Under the pieces are notes generated by a model. It was given only the letters and a program-made list of their open reading frames with translations, did not search any database and was not told the origin of the DNA. Shown piece by piece: positions 1-6,571 of a stretch of 8,534 nucleotides of DNA. Each line of letters opens with the position of its first letter. Position 1 is the first letter of the stretch. The translations under genes and the position numbers were made by a program. The DNA lies in the NCBI GenBank assembly GCA_041658465.1, contig JBBAAC010000099.1:1-8534 (forward strand), written 5' to 3'. This DNA is from JAJZQH01 sp041658465 (lineage in GTDB: Bacteria > UBA10199 > 2-02-FULL-44-16 > JAAZCA01).

Positions 1-1
1 A

Positions 2-382
2 GCGCAGAGGAACCCGACCGCGAGGTTTTTGGCGGAGAAAAAGAGTGGTGGTGCGACTTCGCAGCATCTTCCTGGGGCGGAGGAATATCTCGGGTACAAT
101 ATAGCAGATCACATGATATCGGCACTCCTCCTGGGCGTCGCCACGACGAGCGAATCGTTTTCCGAACTCTTTGGCGAGGTGACATTCGGCACCTATTCAG
201 AAGTGATCCGCGGGCTCGGGCGCGACTTGAACAGGCCTGACTACAAGGCCATGGACGTGAGGGATGCGAAAGAAGGCTACGTCGTCTTTCAGCGGTTGGG
301 AAAGAGATACGGGTTCGACGCCGCTCCCTTCAGGCCGAAGCGAGCCGTGTTCTCCAATGATAGAGGGCGTATAGATTTATGA
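2..382 (+). CDS. Hypothetical small soluble protein, 5' end open
   Basis: I do not recognise this protein family. The reading frame is open from the first bases of the window to a TGA at 380-382, so the true start may lie upstream. The nine codons before the first in-window start candidate (TTG at 29, giving 117 aa) almost all end in G or C, as coding sequence here does, which favours extension past the edge. The GAGG before that TTG is only 3 bases away, too close for a good ribosome site. ATG at 113 is another possible start (89 aa). The protein is mixed-charge, with no membrane segment, signal peptide, Cys cluster or known motif. Its tail is basic (residues about 90-115 from the TTG). The stop overlaps the start of the downstream kinase gene as ATGA, so the two are probably translationally coupled and may work together. 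That functional link is inferred from position only. Confidence 0.6.
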   Translation, partial: AQRNPTARFLAEKKSGGATSQHLPGAEEYLGYNIADHMISALLLGVATTSESFSELFGEVTFGTYSEVIRGLGRDLNRPDYKAMDVRDAKEGYVVFQRLGKRYGFDAAPFRPKRAVFSNDRGRIDL

Positions 383-1860
383 ACGCATCTTTTAAAATAA
401 TCGGCCTTAGCCCCGAACTGGCGGATCAGATCGAGTGCGTGAAGGAGCTTGTCCGAGCTGCAGTGGGCAGGGCGCCTGAGCCGCGGCCGGCTATAGATGA
501 CGAATTCGTGGGTCAGCTCTTTGAGGCGATGCCGCCGCACATGAGAGCGGGCGGACATGCCACGGCTGTGCCGCTGTTCTTGGAGAAGATCAACGCATTC
601 GCCACTGCTGCCGTCTATTACCATACATTTGACGACGGCGCCACAGCTGGGGCGATCGCGGGGGACTTCGCCGGATTCTGCAGAGGCTGTCGGATTTTGG
701 TCGGACTAAATGAATCGGGCCCGGTTGAGGGCTCAAGTGGGGCGTCCGGTGCGGGGCTCGTGTTCTGGACGGGGCTGGGAAGTTTTCGGCGAGGAGAATT
801 TCTCAAGATAGGCCAGCGGCTCGTTGATGCTGTCTTTGCCGCGGCTCATTCCGATCTCGGGAGTCCCGACTTGAGGTCCCATGCGCATTCGCTGCTCGAT
901 GCGGCCTTCAATGTAAAGCCGGAAGACGCCGCGAGCGTGAGCGCCTTTGCGGAGGCATTGTTCGGAGAAAAGACTCGCGTCCTCATCCACGCGTTTTTAA
1001 ACAAATACGAACATTTTCTCTTCGAGAGCTCCGAGGAGACGCTCTACGGTTTTGGCGTGCGCCTCCGCGATGCGTTTGCCTGCGAGCCCGCGGAGGATAC
1101 AAAGCCCATCGTCAACGAGCTGTTGTCGACGGCCAGGAAATGGCACTTGCTCCTTGAGTTGCTGAGGGATCTGTCCAGCGCATTCAACGCGCTTCGTACG
1201 TGCGGATTCATAGAGGATAGCGCGAAGGCCGTGTGGACTGATTTCATATTTCACCTGCGGGCGTTCAGCCATGACGTTGCGGGCATGATAAACGGAGTAA
1301 ACGGATGGCTGGCGGCCCTGCAGCATGGCGTGACTCCTGAAAGGGTGTTTCCTCATCTGCTTTCGCGTCAGGCCGGTTCAACATTGGGAAGTCTGATCGG
1401 TAAGGTGTTACACGCGGTCGAGGACTCGGCAAAGGCGAAGGGCATCGCGATCGCCGCGCAAAAGATGCCTCCTTTTGCAGTCCCTGCAGGGTATCGGTGT
1501 GACCTGTATCGCGCGATATTCGAGCTCGCGTTCAACGCGATCAAGTACAGCGACCCTGCCAATGCGCAGCGCATCGTCAGGATTTCATCGGAAGGGCGTG
1601 CCGCGGAGGGCAGGCTTCTCATCTCTGTCTGGGACAACGGCGTGGGCATCCGCGATACCGAAGCGGCGAAGAGGGACGGCGTGCGCGAGCGCCCTGACCT
1701 GGCGGAAGGGACCGGCCTCGGGCTGGCTGGCATCGACGAGACGGCCAGCCGCAACGGCTGGGACTTTGAGCTGACGTCACAGGCTGAAGGGGAGGAGACC
1801 TGGACCGAGGCTGTAATCGGCATACCGCTATCGAGCCTCCTGCCGCTTGCGGCTAAATGA
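379..1860 (+). CDS. Soluble sensor histidine kinase-like protein (HATPase_c domain)
   Basis: Predicted 493-aa cytoplasmic histidine kinase, which would autophosphorylate on His and pass phosphate to an unseen response regulator. The C-terminal ATP-binding domain is complete: N-box ELAFNAIKYSDP with N386, G1 box DNGVGI at 419-424, and G2 box GTGLGLAGI at 444-452. The dimerisation/phosphoacceptor helix contains FSHDVAGMINGVNGWL with candidate phospho-acceptor H298 followed by D299. The Pro usually five residues after the His is replaced by M303, so the H-box is non-canonical. Residues 1-270 are a mostly helical region with no recognised PAS, GAF or HAMP domain. No transmembrane segment or signal peptide is seen, so any signal is probably intracellular. 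The ATG at 379 overlaps the preceding stop (ATGA), with a weak GAGGG about 11 bases upstream. No receiver domain or response-regulator gene lies in the window. The ATPase fold is sure. The kinase role is likely, but a kinase-like regulator lacking phosphotransfer is possible. Confidence 0.85.
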   Translation: MNASFKIIGLSPELADQIECVKELVRAAVGRAPEPRPAIDDEFVGQLFEAMPPHMRAGGHATAVPLFLEKINAFATAAVYYHTFDDGATAGAIAGDFAGFCRGCRILVGLNESGPVEGSSGASGAGLVFWTGLGSFRRGEFLKIGQRLVDAVFAAAHSDLGSPDLRSHAHSLLDAAFNVKPEDAASVSAFAEALFGEKTRVLIHAFLNKYEHFLFESSEETLYGFGVRLRDAFACEPAEDTKPIVNELLSTARKWHLLLELLRDLSSAFNALRTCGFIEDSAKAVWTDFIFHLRAFSHDVAGMINGVNGWLAALQHGVTPERVFPHLLSRQAGSTLGSLIGKVLHAVEDSAKAKGIAIAAQKMPPFAVPAGYRCDLYRAIFELAFNAIKYSDPANAQRIVRISSEGRAAEGRLLISVWDNGVGIRDTEAAKRDGVRERPDLAEGTGLGLAGIDETASRNGWDFELTSQAEGEETWTEAVIGIPLSSLLPLAAK

Positions 1861-1911
1861 TTGTGAACGCAACTTCCCGATATCCATCACAAAAATTGCG
1901 CCATATTGCCT

Positions 1912-1940
1912 TTGACAACCCCCCCGCCCGCTGTTACAAG
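1912..1940 (+). promoter_or_regulatory. Putative sigma70-type promoter for the mla-purH operon
   Basis: A perfect TTGACA (-35) at 1912-1917 is followed by exactly 17 bases and then TACAAG at 1935-1940, which matches 4 of 6 bases of the TATAAT consensus. It sits in the 192-bp non-coding gap between the kinase gene and mlaE, the only sizeable gap upstream of the tightly packed transporter genes. A transcript from here would start near 1947 and have a leader of about 100 bases. A short inverted repeat (CTCAC at 1946-1950 and GTGAG at 1969-1973) lies at the predicted start, but its arms are too short to call an operator. A second TTGACA at 1983-1988 has no matching -10 at 16-18 bases. Confidence 0.45.
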
Positions 1941-2052
1941 CCGGCCTCACGAAATTCTTGAAAAAACAGTGAGTTGTAAGTTTTGACAGGTGATTGCCGC
2001 GCCCTTTGGGCCCGCAATGACACCCGGTTGCTCACAGCTTCCTTCATTATAT

Positions 2053-2865
2053 ATGGAGCGCGTACTCGCCATAGTCTCGCCGGTCCTCACCCCCCTCGGC
2101 CGCCGTATCATGTTTATAGCTGGCGAGCTTGGGCGCTGGTGCTCGTTTGTCTGGCAGGCGCTGGCCTGGATGTTCAGGCCGCCGTTCAGATTCGACCAGT
2201 TCGCGAAACAGATGGAGTTCGTGGGCGTGAAGTCCACGTGGATCATCGCCCTTACCGCTTTTTTCACGGGGGCAGTGTTCGCGCTTCAATCCGGCAAGGT
2301 CTATGCGCTCTTCAACATGGAGAGCATGGTCGGCGCAACTGTGGGGCTCTCGCTCACTCGAGAGATAGGGCCGGTCTTTGCTGCCATCATGGTCACTGCC
2401 AGGGCATGCTCGGCCATGGCGGCCGAGCTCGGCACCATGCGCGTCACCGAGCAGATAGACGCGCTCGAGACCATGGCCGTGAATCCGATCCAGTATCTCG
2501 TTGTCCCTCGGCTCCTGGCCTGCACGTTCATGGTGCCGCTGCTGACGATGCTCTACGACTATGTCGGCGTGGTCGGCTCGTATATCGTCGGGATCTATCT
2601 GCTCGGCATAAACGAGGGGCCGTTCATGAACCGCCTCTACTATTACGTGGATGCGGACGACATCTGGAGCGGGCTGATAAAGGCCGCGATTTTCGGGTTC
2701 CTCATCGCAGCGATCAGCTGCTACATGGGGTACAACACGAGGGCGGGCGCTAAAGGCGTGGGCAAGGCCACCACTCGCGCGGTCGTAGTCTCAGCGGTGA
2801 CCGTATTGATCACGGATTATTTTCTGACCACCTGGGTTCTGGAGTACATAATCAATCACAAATGA
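2053..2865 (+). CDS. mlaE: MlaE-type ABC transporter permease (phospholipid transport)
   Basis: Inner-membrane permease of the MlaE family, the membrane part of the MlaFED-type ABC transporter that moves phospholipids between the inner membrane and the periplasmic MCE protein. From ATG 2053 it is 270 aa, close to the family's usual size of about 260. Family signatures are clear: TREIGPVFAAIM (about 103-114), AAELGTMRVTEQIDAL (123-138) and NPIQYLVVPRLLA shortly after. Hydrophobic segments fall at about 62-80, 105-122, 150-185, 208-226 and 243-264, after an amphipathic N-terminal stretch. The frame is open further upstream (GTG 1990, ATG 2017), but those starts add a non-hydrophobic Pro/Gly-rich stretch unlike the family N-terminus. 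None of the starts has a good Shine-Dalgarno sequence, so the start is less certain than the identity. The stop overlaps the mlaF start as ATGA, indicating translational coupling and a shared complex. Confidence 0.92.
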   Translation: MERVLAIVSPVLTPLGRRIMFIAGELGRWCSFVWQALAWMFRPPFRFDQFAKQMEFVGVKSTWIIALTAFFTGAVFALQSGKVYALFNMESMVGATVGLSLTREIGPVFAAIMVTARACSAMAAELGTMRVTEQIDALETMAVNPIQYLVVPRLLACTFMVPLLTMLYDYVGVVGSYIVGIYLLGINEGPFMNRLYYYVDADDIWSGLIKAAIFGFLIAAISCYMGYNTRAGAKGVGKATTRAVVVSAVTVLITDYFLTTWVLEYIINHK

Positions 2866-3617
2866 TCGAAATTAAAGGTGTCCATAAATCGTTCAACGGC
2901 AACGAGGTGCTCAAGGGTATCGATCTCACGATACCCGATGGCAAGATCACCGTCATCATAGGGCCCTCAGGTTGCGGCAAGACCGTGCTTCTCCGGCACA
3001 TAATAGGGCTTTTCAGGCCGGATCGCGGCCGCGTCGTCGTGGACGGCGTGGACATCGCCTCGCTCGGCAGCAGGGAGCTGAACGACTTTCGCAGGCGGTT
3101 CGGCATGCTCTTTCAGAACGCGGCGCTCTTCGATTCGCAGAGCGTCTTTGAAAACGTTGCATTTCCGCTCATCGAGAGCTATCGCGGCAGGCAGTTGCCT
3201 GATTTGAAGCGCATCGTGGAGCATAAGCTCTCTCTCGTGGGCCTTGCCGGGATCAGCAACAAGATGCCGTCGGAGCTCTCCGGCGGCATGAGGAAGCGAG
3301 TGGGGCTGGCTCGGGCCATCGTGCTGGAGCCCAAGATAATCCTGTATGATGAGCCTACGACGGGCCTCGATCCGATTATGACCGTAGCCATTGACAACCT
3401 GATTTTGTCCATGCAACAAAAGCTCGCGATCACATCCGTCGTCATAAGCCACGACATCAATTCCGCGCTTCGCGTGGCGGATCAGGTGGCAATGGTCCAC
3501 GACGGACGCATAATCGAGCGCGGATCGTCAGGCGAGTTCAGGCGCTCTACAAATCCTGCGGTCAGGGAGTTTCTTGACGCCGGCGTCCGCGAGGCCAGCG
3601 AGGGGGAGGTTGAGTGA
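2862..3617 (+). CDS. mlaF: MlaF-type ABC transporter ATP-binding protein
   Basis: Cytoplasmic ATPase that powers the MlaE permease. At 251 aa it is close to the usual family length of about 260. All nucleotide-binding motifs are intact: Walker A GPSGCGKT (34-41), Q-loop with Q85 in MLFQNAALF, ABC signature LSGGM (139-143) followed by RKRV, Walker B IILYDEPTTGLD (159-170) with catalytic E164, and H-loop H197 in ISHD. LSGGMRKRV together with the FQNAALFDS Q-loop is characteristic of the Mla/Mkl/Ttg2A subfamily rather than of amino-acid or metal importers. A short acidic tail (about 240-251) follows the core. The start overlaps the mlaE stop by 4 bases and the end overlaps the mlaD start by 4 bases. 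The only purine-rich site before the start (GGAG at 2841-2844) is 17 bases away, so translation probably depends on coupling to mlaE. No mlaB-like STAS protein is adjacent. Confidence 0.95.
   Translation: MIEIKGVHKSFNGNEVLKGIDLTIPDGKITVIIGPSGCGKTVLLRHIIGLFRPDRGRVVVDGVDIASLGSRELNDFRRRFGMLFQNAALFDSQSVFENVAFPLIESYRGRQLPDLKRIVEHKLSLVGLAGISNKMPSELSGGMRKRVGLARAIVLEPKIILYDEPTTGLDPIMTVAIDNLILSMQQKLAITSVVISHDINSALRVADQVAMVHDGRIIERGSSGEFRRSTNPAVREFLDAGVREASEGEVE
3602..3609 (+). promoter_or_regulatory. Ribosome binding site deciding the mlaD GTG start
   Basis: GGGGGAGG lies four bases before the GTG at 3614, inside the last codons of mlaF. No ATG in this frame gives a sensible N-terminus with a membrane anchor. 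The strong purine tract therefore supports the GTG start and the GTGA overlap with the mlaF stop. Confidence 0.65.
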
Positions 3618-4984
3618 GGCGTACGCCTGCAGAACTGAAGGTCGGACTTTTTGCCGTAGCCGTGATCGCGCTGCTCGCATGGGCCACGATAAGGGTTGGC
3701 GACAAGACATCCGTCCACGGCGGCGGCTACAACCTGAAGGTCGCCTTTGACAACGCCACCGGCCTCAAGATCAAGGCGCCCGTGGAGCTGGCGGGCGTGC
3801 AGGTCGGCGTGGTCAGGAAAATCGATCTCCTCGAGTCGCGCAAGGCGCTGGTGACGATGGCGCTATCGAGCGAGGTGAAGCTCCCGGACGACAGCATTGC
3901 GATGCTGCGCACGCGAGGCTTCCTGGGCGAGACGTACGTCGAGCTTATGCCCGGCACTTACGGCAATCCGCTCCTGTCCCAGGGCCAGGAGATATCCAAA
4001 TCCGAACGCACCGGCGACATCAACACCATGGTCAGCCAGTTCAACCAGATTGCCGGTGACATAAAGCACGTGACCGGTTCGCTGCGCACGATGATCGGCG
4101 ACGACGAGAATGCGCCGATCAACCGCATTGTGGCCAACCTGGACCAGTTCACGAAGGCGATAAAAGATGTGACCCTGCGCAACACCGAAAACATCGACCG
4201 CATCGCCGGAAACGTGGCCGCCATGACCGATCAGCTGCGCGAGGTCGTAGCTCAGGCGAGGGGCAACGTAGAGGAATCGATGGATCGCATCGCATCCATC
4301 ACGCGCAAGATAGACGAGGGCAAGGGCACCGTGGGCAGGCTCGTCAACGACGAAGAGACGGTCGACAAGCTCAACGAGACCGTCGACAACCTCAACCAGA
4401 CGCTCGGCGGATTCAAGAGGCTTGAAGCCGAGATCGGATATCACGCGGAATACCTGACCAAGTCGGAGGACTTCAAGAACTACGTCCATGTCGCCTTGCG
4501 GCCGGCGCCCGACAAGGCCTTTCTCCTGGATTTTGTCTCCGATCCTAACCCCAACCCGACCCATACCGTGCGCACGACCAACGTGACGGTCGGCAACAAT
4601 ACGACGACGGTCCTGACGGATACGGCCACGGTAGAGCGCAACAAGCTACGCATCTCGGCACAGCTCGCGAAGAAGTTCTACGACTTCACCGTCCGCGGCG
4701 GCATCATCGAATCCACCGGCGGTGTGGGCCTCGACTACGAGAAGGGTCCCGTGGGTATCCGCTTCTCCGCATTTGACTTCCAGAGCAGGTACGGCGAGAG
4801 ACCGCACCTCAAACTACTGGGCGATCTCGCGGTCACGAAGAATTTCTACCTCTTGGGCGGACTCGATGACATCATCGCCAACCAGAACCCGAACGACTTC
4901 TTCGTCGGCGCAGGCTTCAGGCTTATCGACGAGGACATAAAGACCCTCGGCCGCATGGGCGGTACGAGCTTGATCGGGAAATAG
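3614..4984 (+). CDS. mlaD: MlaD-type MCE-domain protein with long C-terminal extension
   Basis: Periplasmic lipid-binding subunit of the MlaFED-type transporter, anchored in the inner membrane. Residues about 10-27 form the single N-terminal membrane segment (VGLFAVAVIALLAWATI). Residues about 39-116 are the MCE domain: VAFDNATGLKIKAPVELAGV, then VGVVRKIDL, TRGFLGETYVELMPG. Residues about 130-275 are predicted long helices with heptad-like spacing and the motif GKGTVGRLVNDEETVDKL, found in long MlaD proteins. Residues about 280-446 are rich in alternating polar/hydrophobic strands (for example KLRISAQLAKKFYDFTV and NDFFVGAGFRLIDEDIK). At 456 aa it is much longer than E. coli MlaD (about 183 aa). 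The C-terminal part may be a beta-barrel or beta-sandwich contacting the outer membrane; that is inferred from strand pattern only. The GTG start overlaps mlaF; purH follows after 8 bp. MCE identity is certain and the role of the extension is not. Confidence 0.92.
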   Translation: MRRTPAELKVGLFAVAVIALLAWATIRVGDKTSVHGGGYNLKVAFDNATGLKIKAPVELAGVQVGVVRKIDLLESRKALVTMALSSEVKLPDDSIAMLRTRGFLGETYVELMPGTYGNPLLSQGQEISKSERTGDINTMVSQFNQIAGDIKHVTGSLRTMIGDDENAPINRIVANLDQFTKAIKDVTLRNTENIDRIAGNVAAMTDQLREVVAQARGNVEESMDRIASITRKIDEGKGTVGRLVNDEETVDKLNETVDNLNQTLGGFKRLEAEIGYHAEYLTKSEDFKNYVHVALRPAPDKAFLLDFVSDPNPNPTHTVRTTNVTVGNNTTTVLTDTATVERNKLRISAQLAKKFYDFTVRGGIIESTGGVGLDYEKGPVGIRFSAFDFQSRYGERPHLKLLGDLAVTKNFYLLGGLDDIIANQNPNDFFVGAGFRLIDEDIKTLGRMGGTSLIGK

Positions 4985-4987
4985 GAG
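4983..4987 (+). promoter_or_regulatory. Ribosome binding site of purH
   Basis: AGGAG lies five bases before ATG 4993 and partly overlaps the mlaD stop codon. It decides between two closely spaced ATGs: the one at 4989 is in another frame and too close to the site, while 4993 opens the purH frame. Confidence 0.7.
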
Positions 4988-4992
4988 TATGC

Positions 4993-6567
4993 ATGGGCAA
5001 GATCGCCCGGGCGCTGATGAGCGTGACCGACAAGACAGGCGTGGTGGAGTTTGCAAAATCGCTCAGCGAGCGGGGCGTAGAGATCCTCTCTACAGGCGGA
5101 ACTGCCGCGGCCATAAGGGCAGCCGGCGTGTCCGTGATCGACGTCTCGGCGTTCACCGGATCGCCCGAGATACTGGACGGCAGGCTCAAGACCCTTCATC
5201 CCAAGATCCACGGCGGCTTGCTGGGCCGCAGGGGAGATGAGTCGCACAGGCGGCAGATGGCCGAGAACGGCATCGTGCCGATCGACCTCATCGCCGTGAA
5301 TCTCTACCGGTTTGAGGATACTGTCGCGAAGCCGGGCTGCTCGATAGAGGATGCCATCGAGAACATCGATATCGGCGGCCCCACGATGCTGCGGGCTGCG
5401 GCGAAGAACTGGGAGGACGTTGCTTCCGTTGTGGACCCGGCTGATTACGGCGCGATCATACGAGAGATGGACGAGAACAACGGCGCGCTCTCCCGCAAGA
5501 CCAGGTTTGGACTCGCGAAGAAGGTCTTTGCTGCGACGGCGCGCTACGATGCGGCGATCACGACATGGCTCAGCGGAGTTGACCTCGACGGCAAAAGGCG
5601 TGAGATGCCCTCTACGCTGGGCCTCACGTTCGAGCTCGCACAATCCTTGCGCTACGGCGAGAACCCGCATCAGAAGGCCGCTTTCTACAGGGATTCGGTG
5701 CTCCCCAAAGAGCCCTGCCTCGGCAATGCCAGGCAGCTTCAGGGCAAAGAGCTCTCGTTCAATAACATCATGGATGCCGACGCGGTCCTCGAGATGGTCA
5801 AGGAATTCAGCGACAGCGGGTTCGCGGCGGTGATAGTGAAGCATGCAAATCCATGCGGGGCCGCGGTCTCGGAAGAGTCGCTGGCTGAGGCTTATGCAAA
5901 GGCGTTCGAATGCGATCCTGTCTCCGCCTTCGGCGGGATCATCGGGTTCAACAGGCCCGTGGATGAGAGGACCGCAAAGCAGATAGCCGAGACATTCTAT
6001 GAGGTGATAGCTGCCCCGCGCTTCGACGAGGCGGCCTTAGCACTTCTCTCCGCCAAGAAGAACCTTCGGCTCCTCGAGGTGCCGGGCCTCGGCCAGCCGT
6101 TTACGCCCTCAGGCCTCAACCTCCGAAAAGTGGTCGGCGGTCTCCTCGTGCAGGAGCGCGACGTGAGCCGCGAATCCGTGCGCGATGCGAAGGTAGTGAC
6201 CAAGCGCGCGCCGACAGATGCCGAGTGGCGCTCCCTTGAATTCGCGTGGCGCATATGCAAGCATGTCAAGTCCAATGCCATCGTATACGCGGAGGGCGGC
6301 AGGACGATAGGCATCGGCGGCGGACAGACGAGCCGCGTTGACTCGGCGAAGATCGCGGTCATGAAGTCGCGCTTCCCGCTCACGGGCTCGGTCGTCGCGT
6401 CGGACGCGTTCTTCCCGTTCCGCGACGGCATCGACGCCGCTGCGGAGGCCGGGGCCACCGCGGTAGCGCAGCCCGGCGGTTCGGTGCGGGACGAAGAGGT
6501 CATCGCAGCGGCAGACGAGCACGGCATGGCCATGGTCTTCACCGGCGTCCGACACTTCAGGCACTGA
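4993..6567 (+). CDS. purH: Bifunctional AICAR formyltransferase / IMP cyclohydrolase
   Basis: Catalyses the last two steps of de novo purine synthesis: AICAR plus 10-formyl-THF to FAICAR, then ring closure to IMP. It is a cytosolic enzyme. At 524 aa it is close to E. coli PurH (529 aa). The N-terminal MGS-like cyclohydrolase domain (about 1-195) shows SVTDKTG, STGGTA, LKTLHPKIHGGLL with K66, and IENIDIGGPTMLRAAAKN. The C-terminal transformylase domain shows LRYGENPHQKA, KHANPCGAA with the catalytic pair K283-H284, ECDPVSAFGGIIGFNRPVD, IGGGQTSRVDS, ASDAFFPFRDGID and the terminal GVRHFRH. The start ATG has AGGAG at 5-base spacing. One small oddity is NLYRF (R106), where the family normally has NLYPF. 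Its place directly behind mlaEFD probably reflects shared transcription rather than function. The downstream antiporter gene begins 4 bp after the stop. Confidence 0.98.
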   Translation: MGKIARALMSVTDKTGVVEFAKSLSERGVEILSTGGTAAAIRAAGVSVIDVSAFTGSPEILDGRLKTLHPKIHGGLLGRRGDESHRRQMAENGIVPIDLIAVNLYRFEDTVAKPGCSIEDAIENIDIGGPTMLRAAAKNWEDVASVVDPADYGAIIREMDENNGALSRKTRFGLAKKVFAATARYDAAITTWLSGVDLDGKRREMPSTLGLTFELAQSLRYGENPHQKAAFYRDSVLPKEPCLGNARQLQGKELSFNNIMDADAVLEMVKEFSDSGFAAVIVKHANPCGAAVSEESLAEAYAKAFECDPVSAFGGIIGFNRPVDERTAKQIAETFYEVIAAPRFDEAALALLSAKKNLRLLEVPGLGQPFTPSGLNLRKVVGGLLVQERDVSRESVRDAKVVTKRAPTDAEWRSLEFAWRICKHVKSNAIVYAEGGRTIGIGGGQTSRVDSAKIAVMKSRFPLTGSVVASDAFFPFRDGIDAAAEAGATAVAQPGGSVRDEEVIAAADEHGMAMVFTGVRHFRH

Positions 6568-6571
6568 ATAC

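Noticed and set aside
1934..1979. Inverted repeat TTACAA / TTGTAA in the gap before mlaE
   Set aside because: Only six matching bases with a gap of more than 30, in an AT-richer stretch. This is compatible with chance.
2001..2011. Short palindrome GCCC-TTT-GGGC after the kinase gene, considered as a terminator
   Set aside because: The four-pair stem has no T-run after it and lies 140 bases past the kinase stop, downstream of the likely promoter.
1983..2753. Plus-strand open frame of 256 codons overlapping mlaE in another frame
   Set aside because: The translation is His/Arg-rich with no family resemblance, whereas the overlapping frame carries the MlaE signatures.
4846..5844. Minus-strand open frame (332 codons) across the mlaD end and purH
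   Set aside because: It lies opposite well-supported purH and mlaD coding sequence, crosses their junction and shows no recognisable domain. It is a GC-bias shadow.
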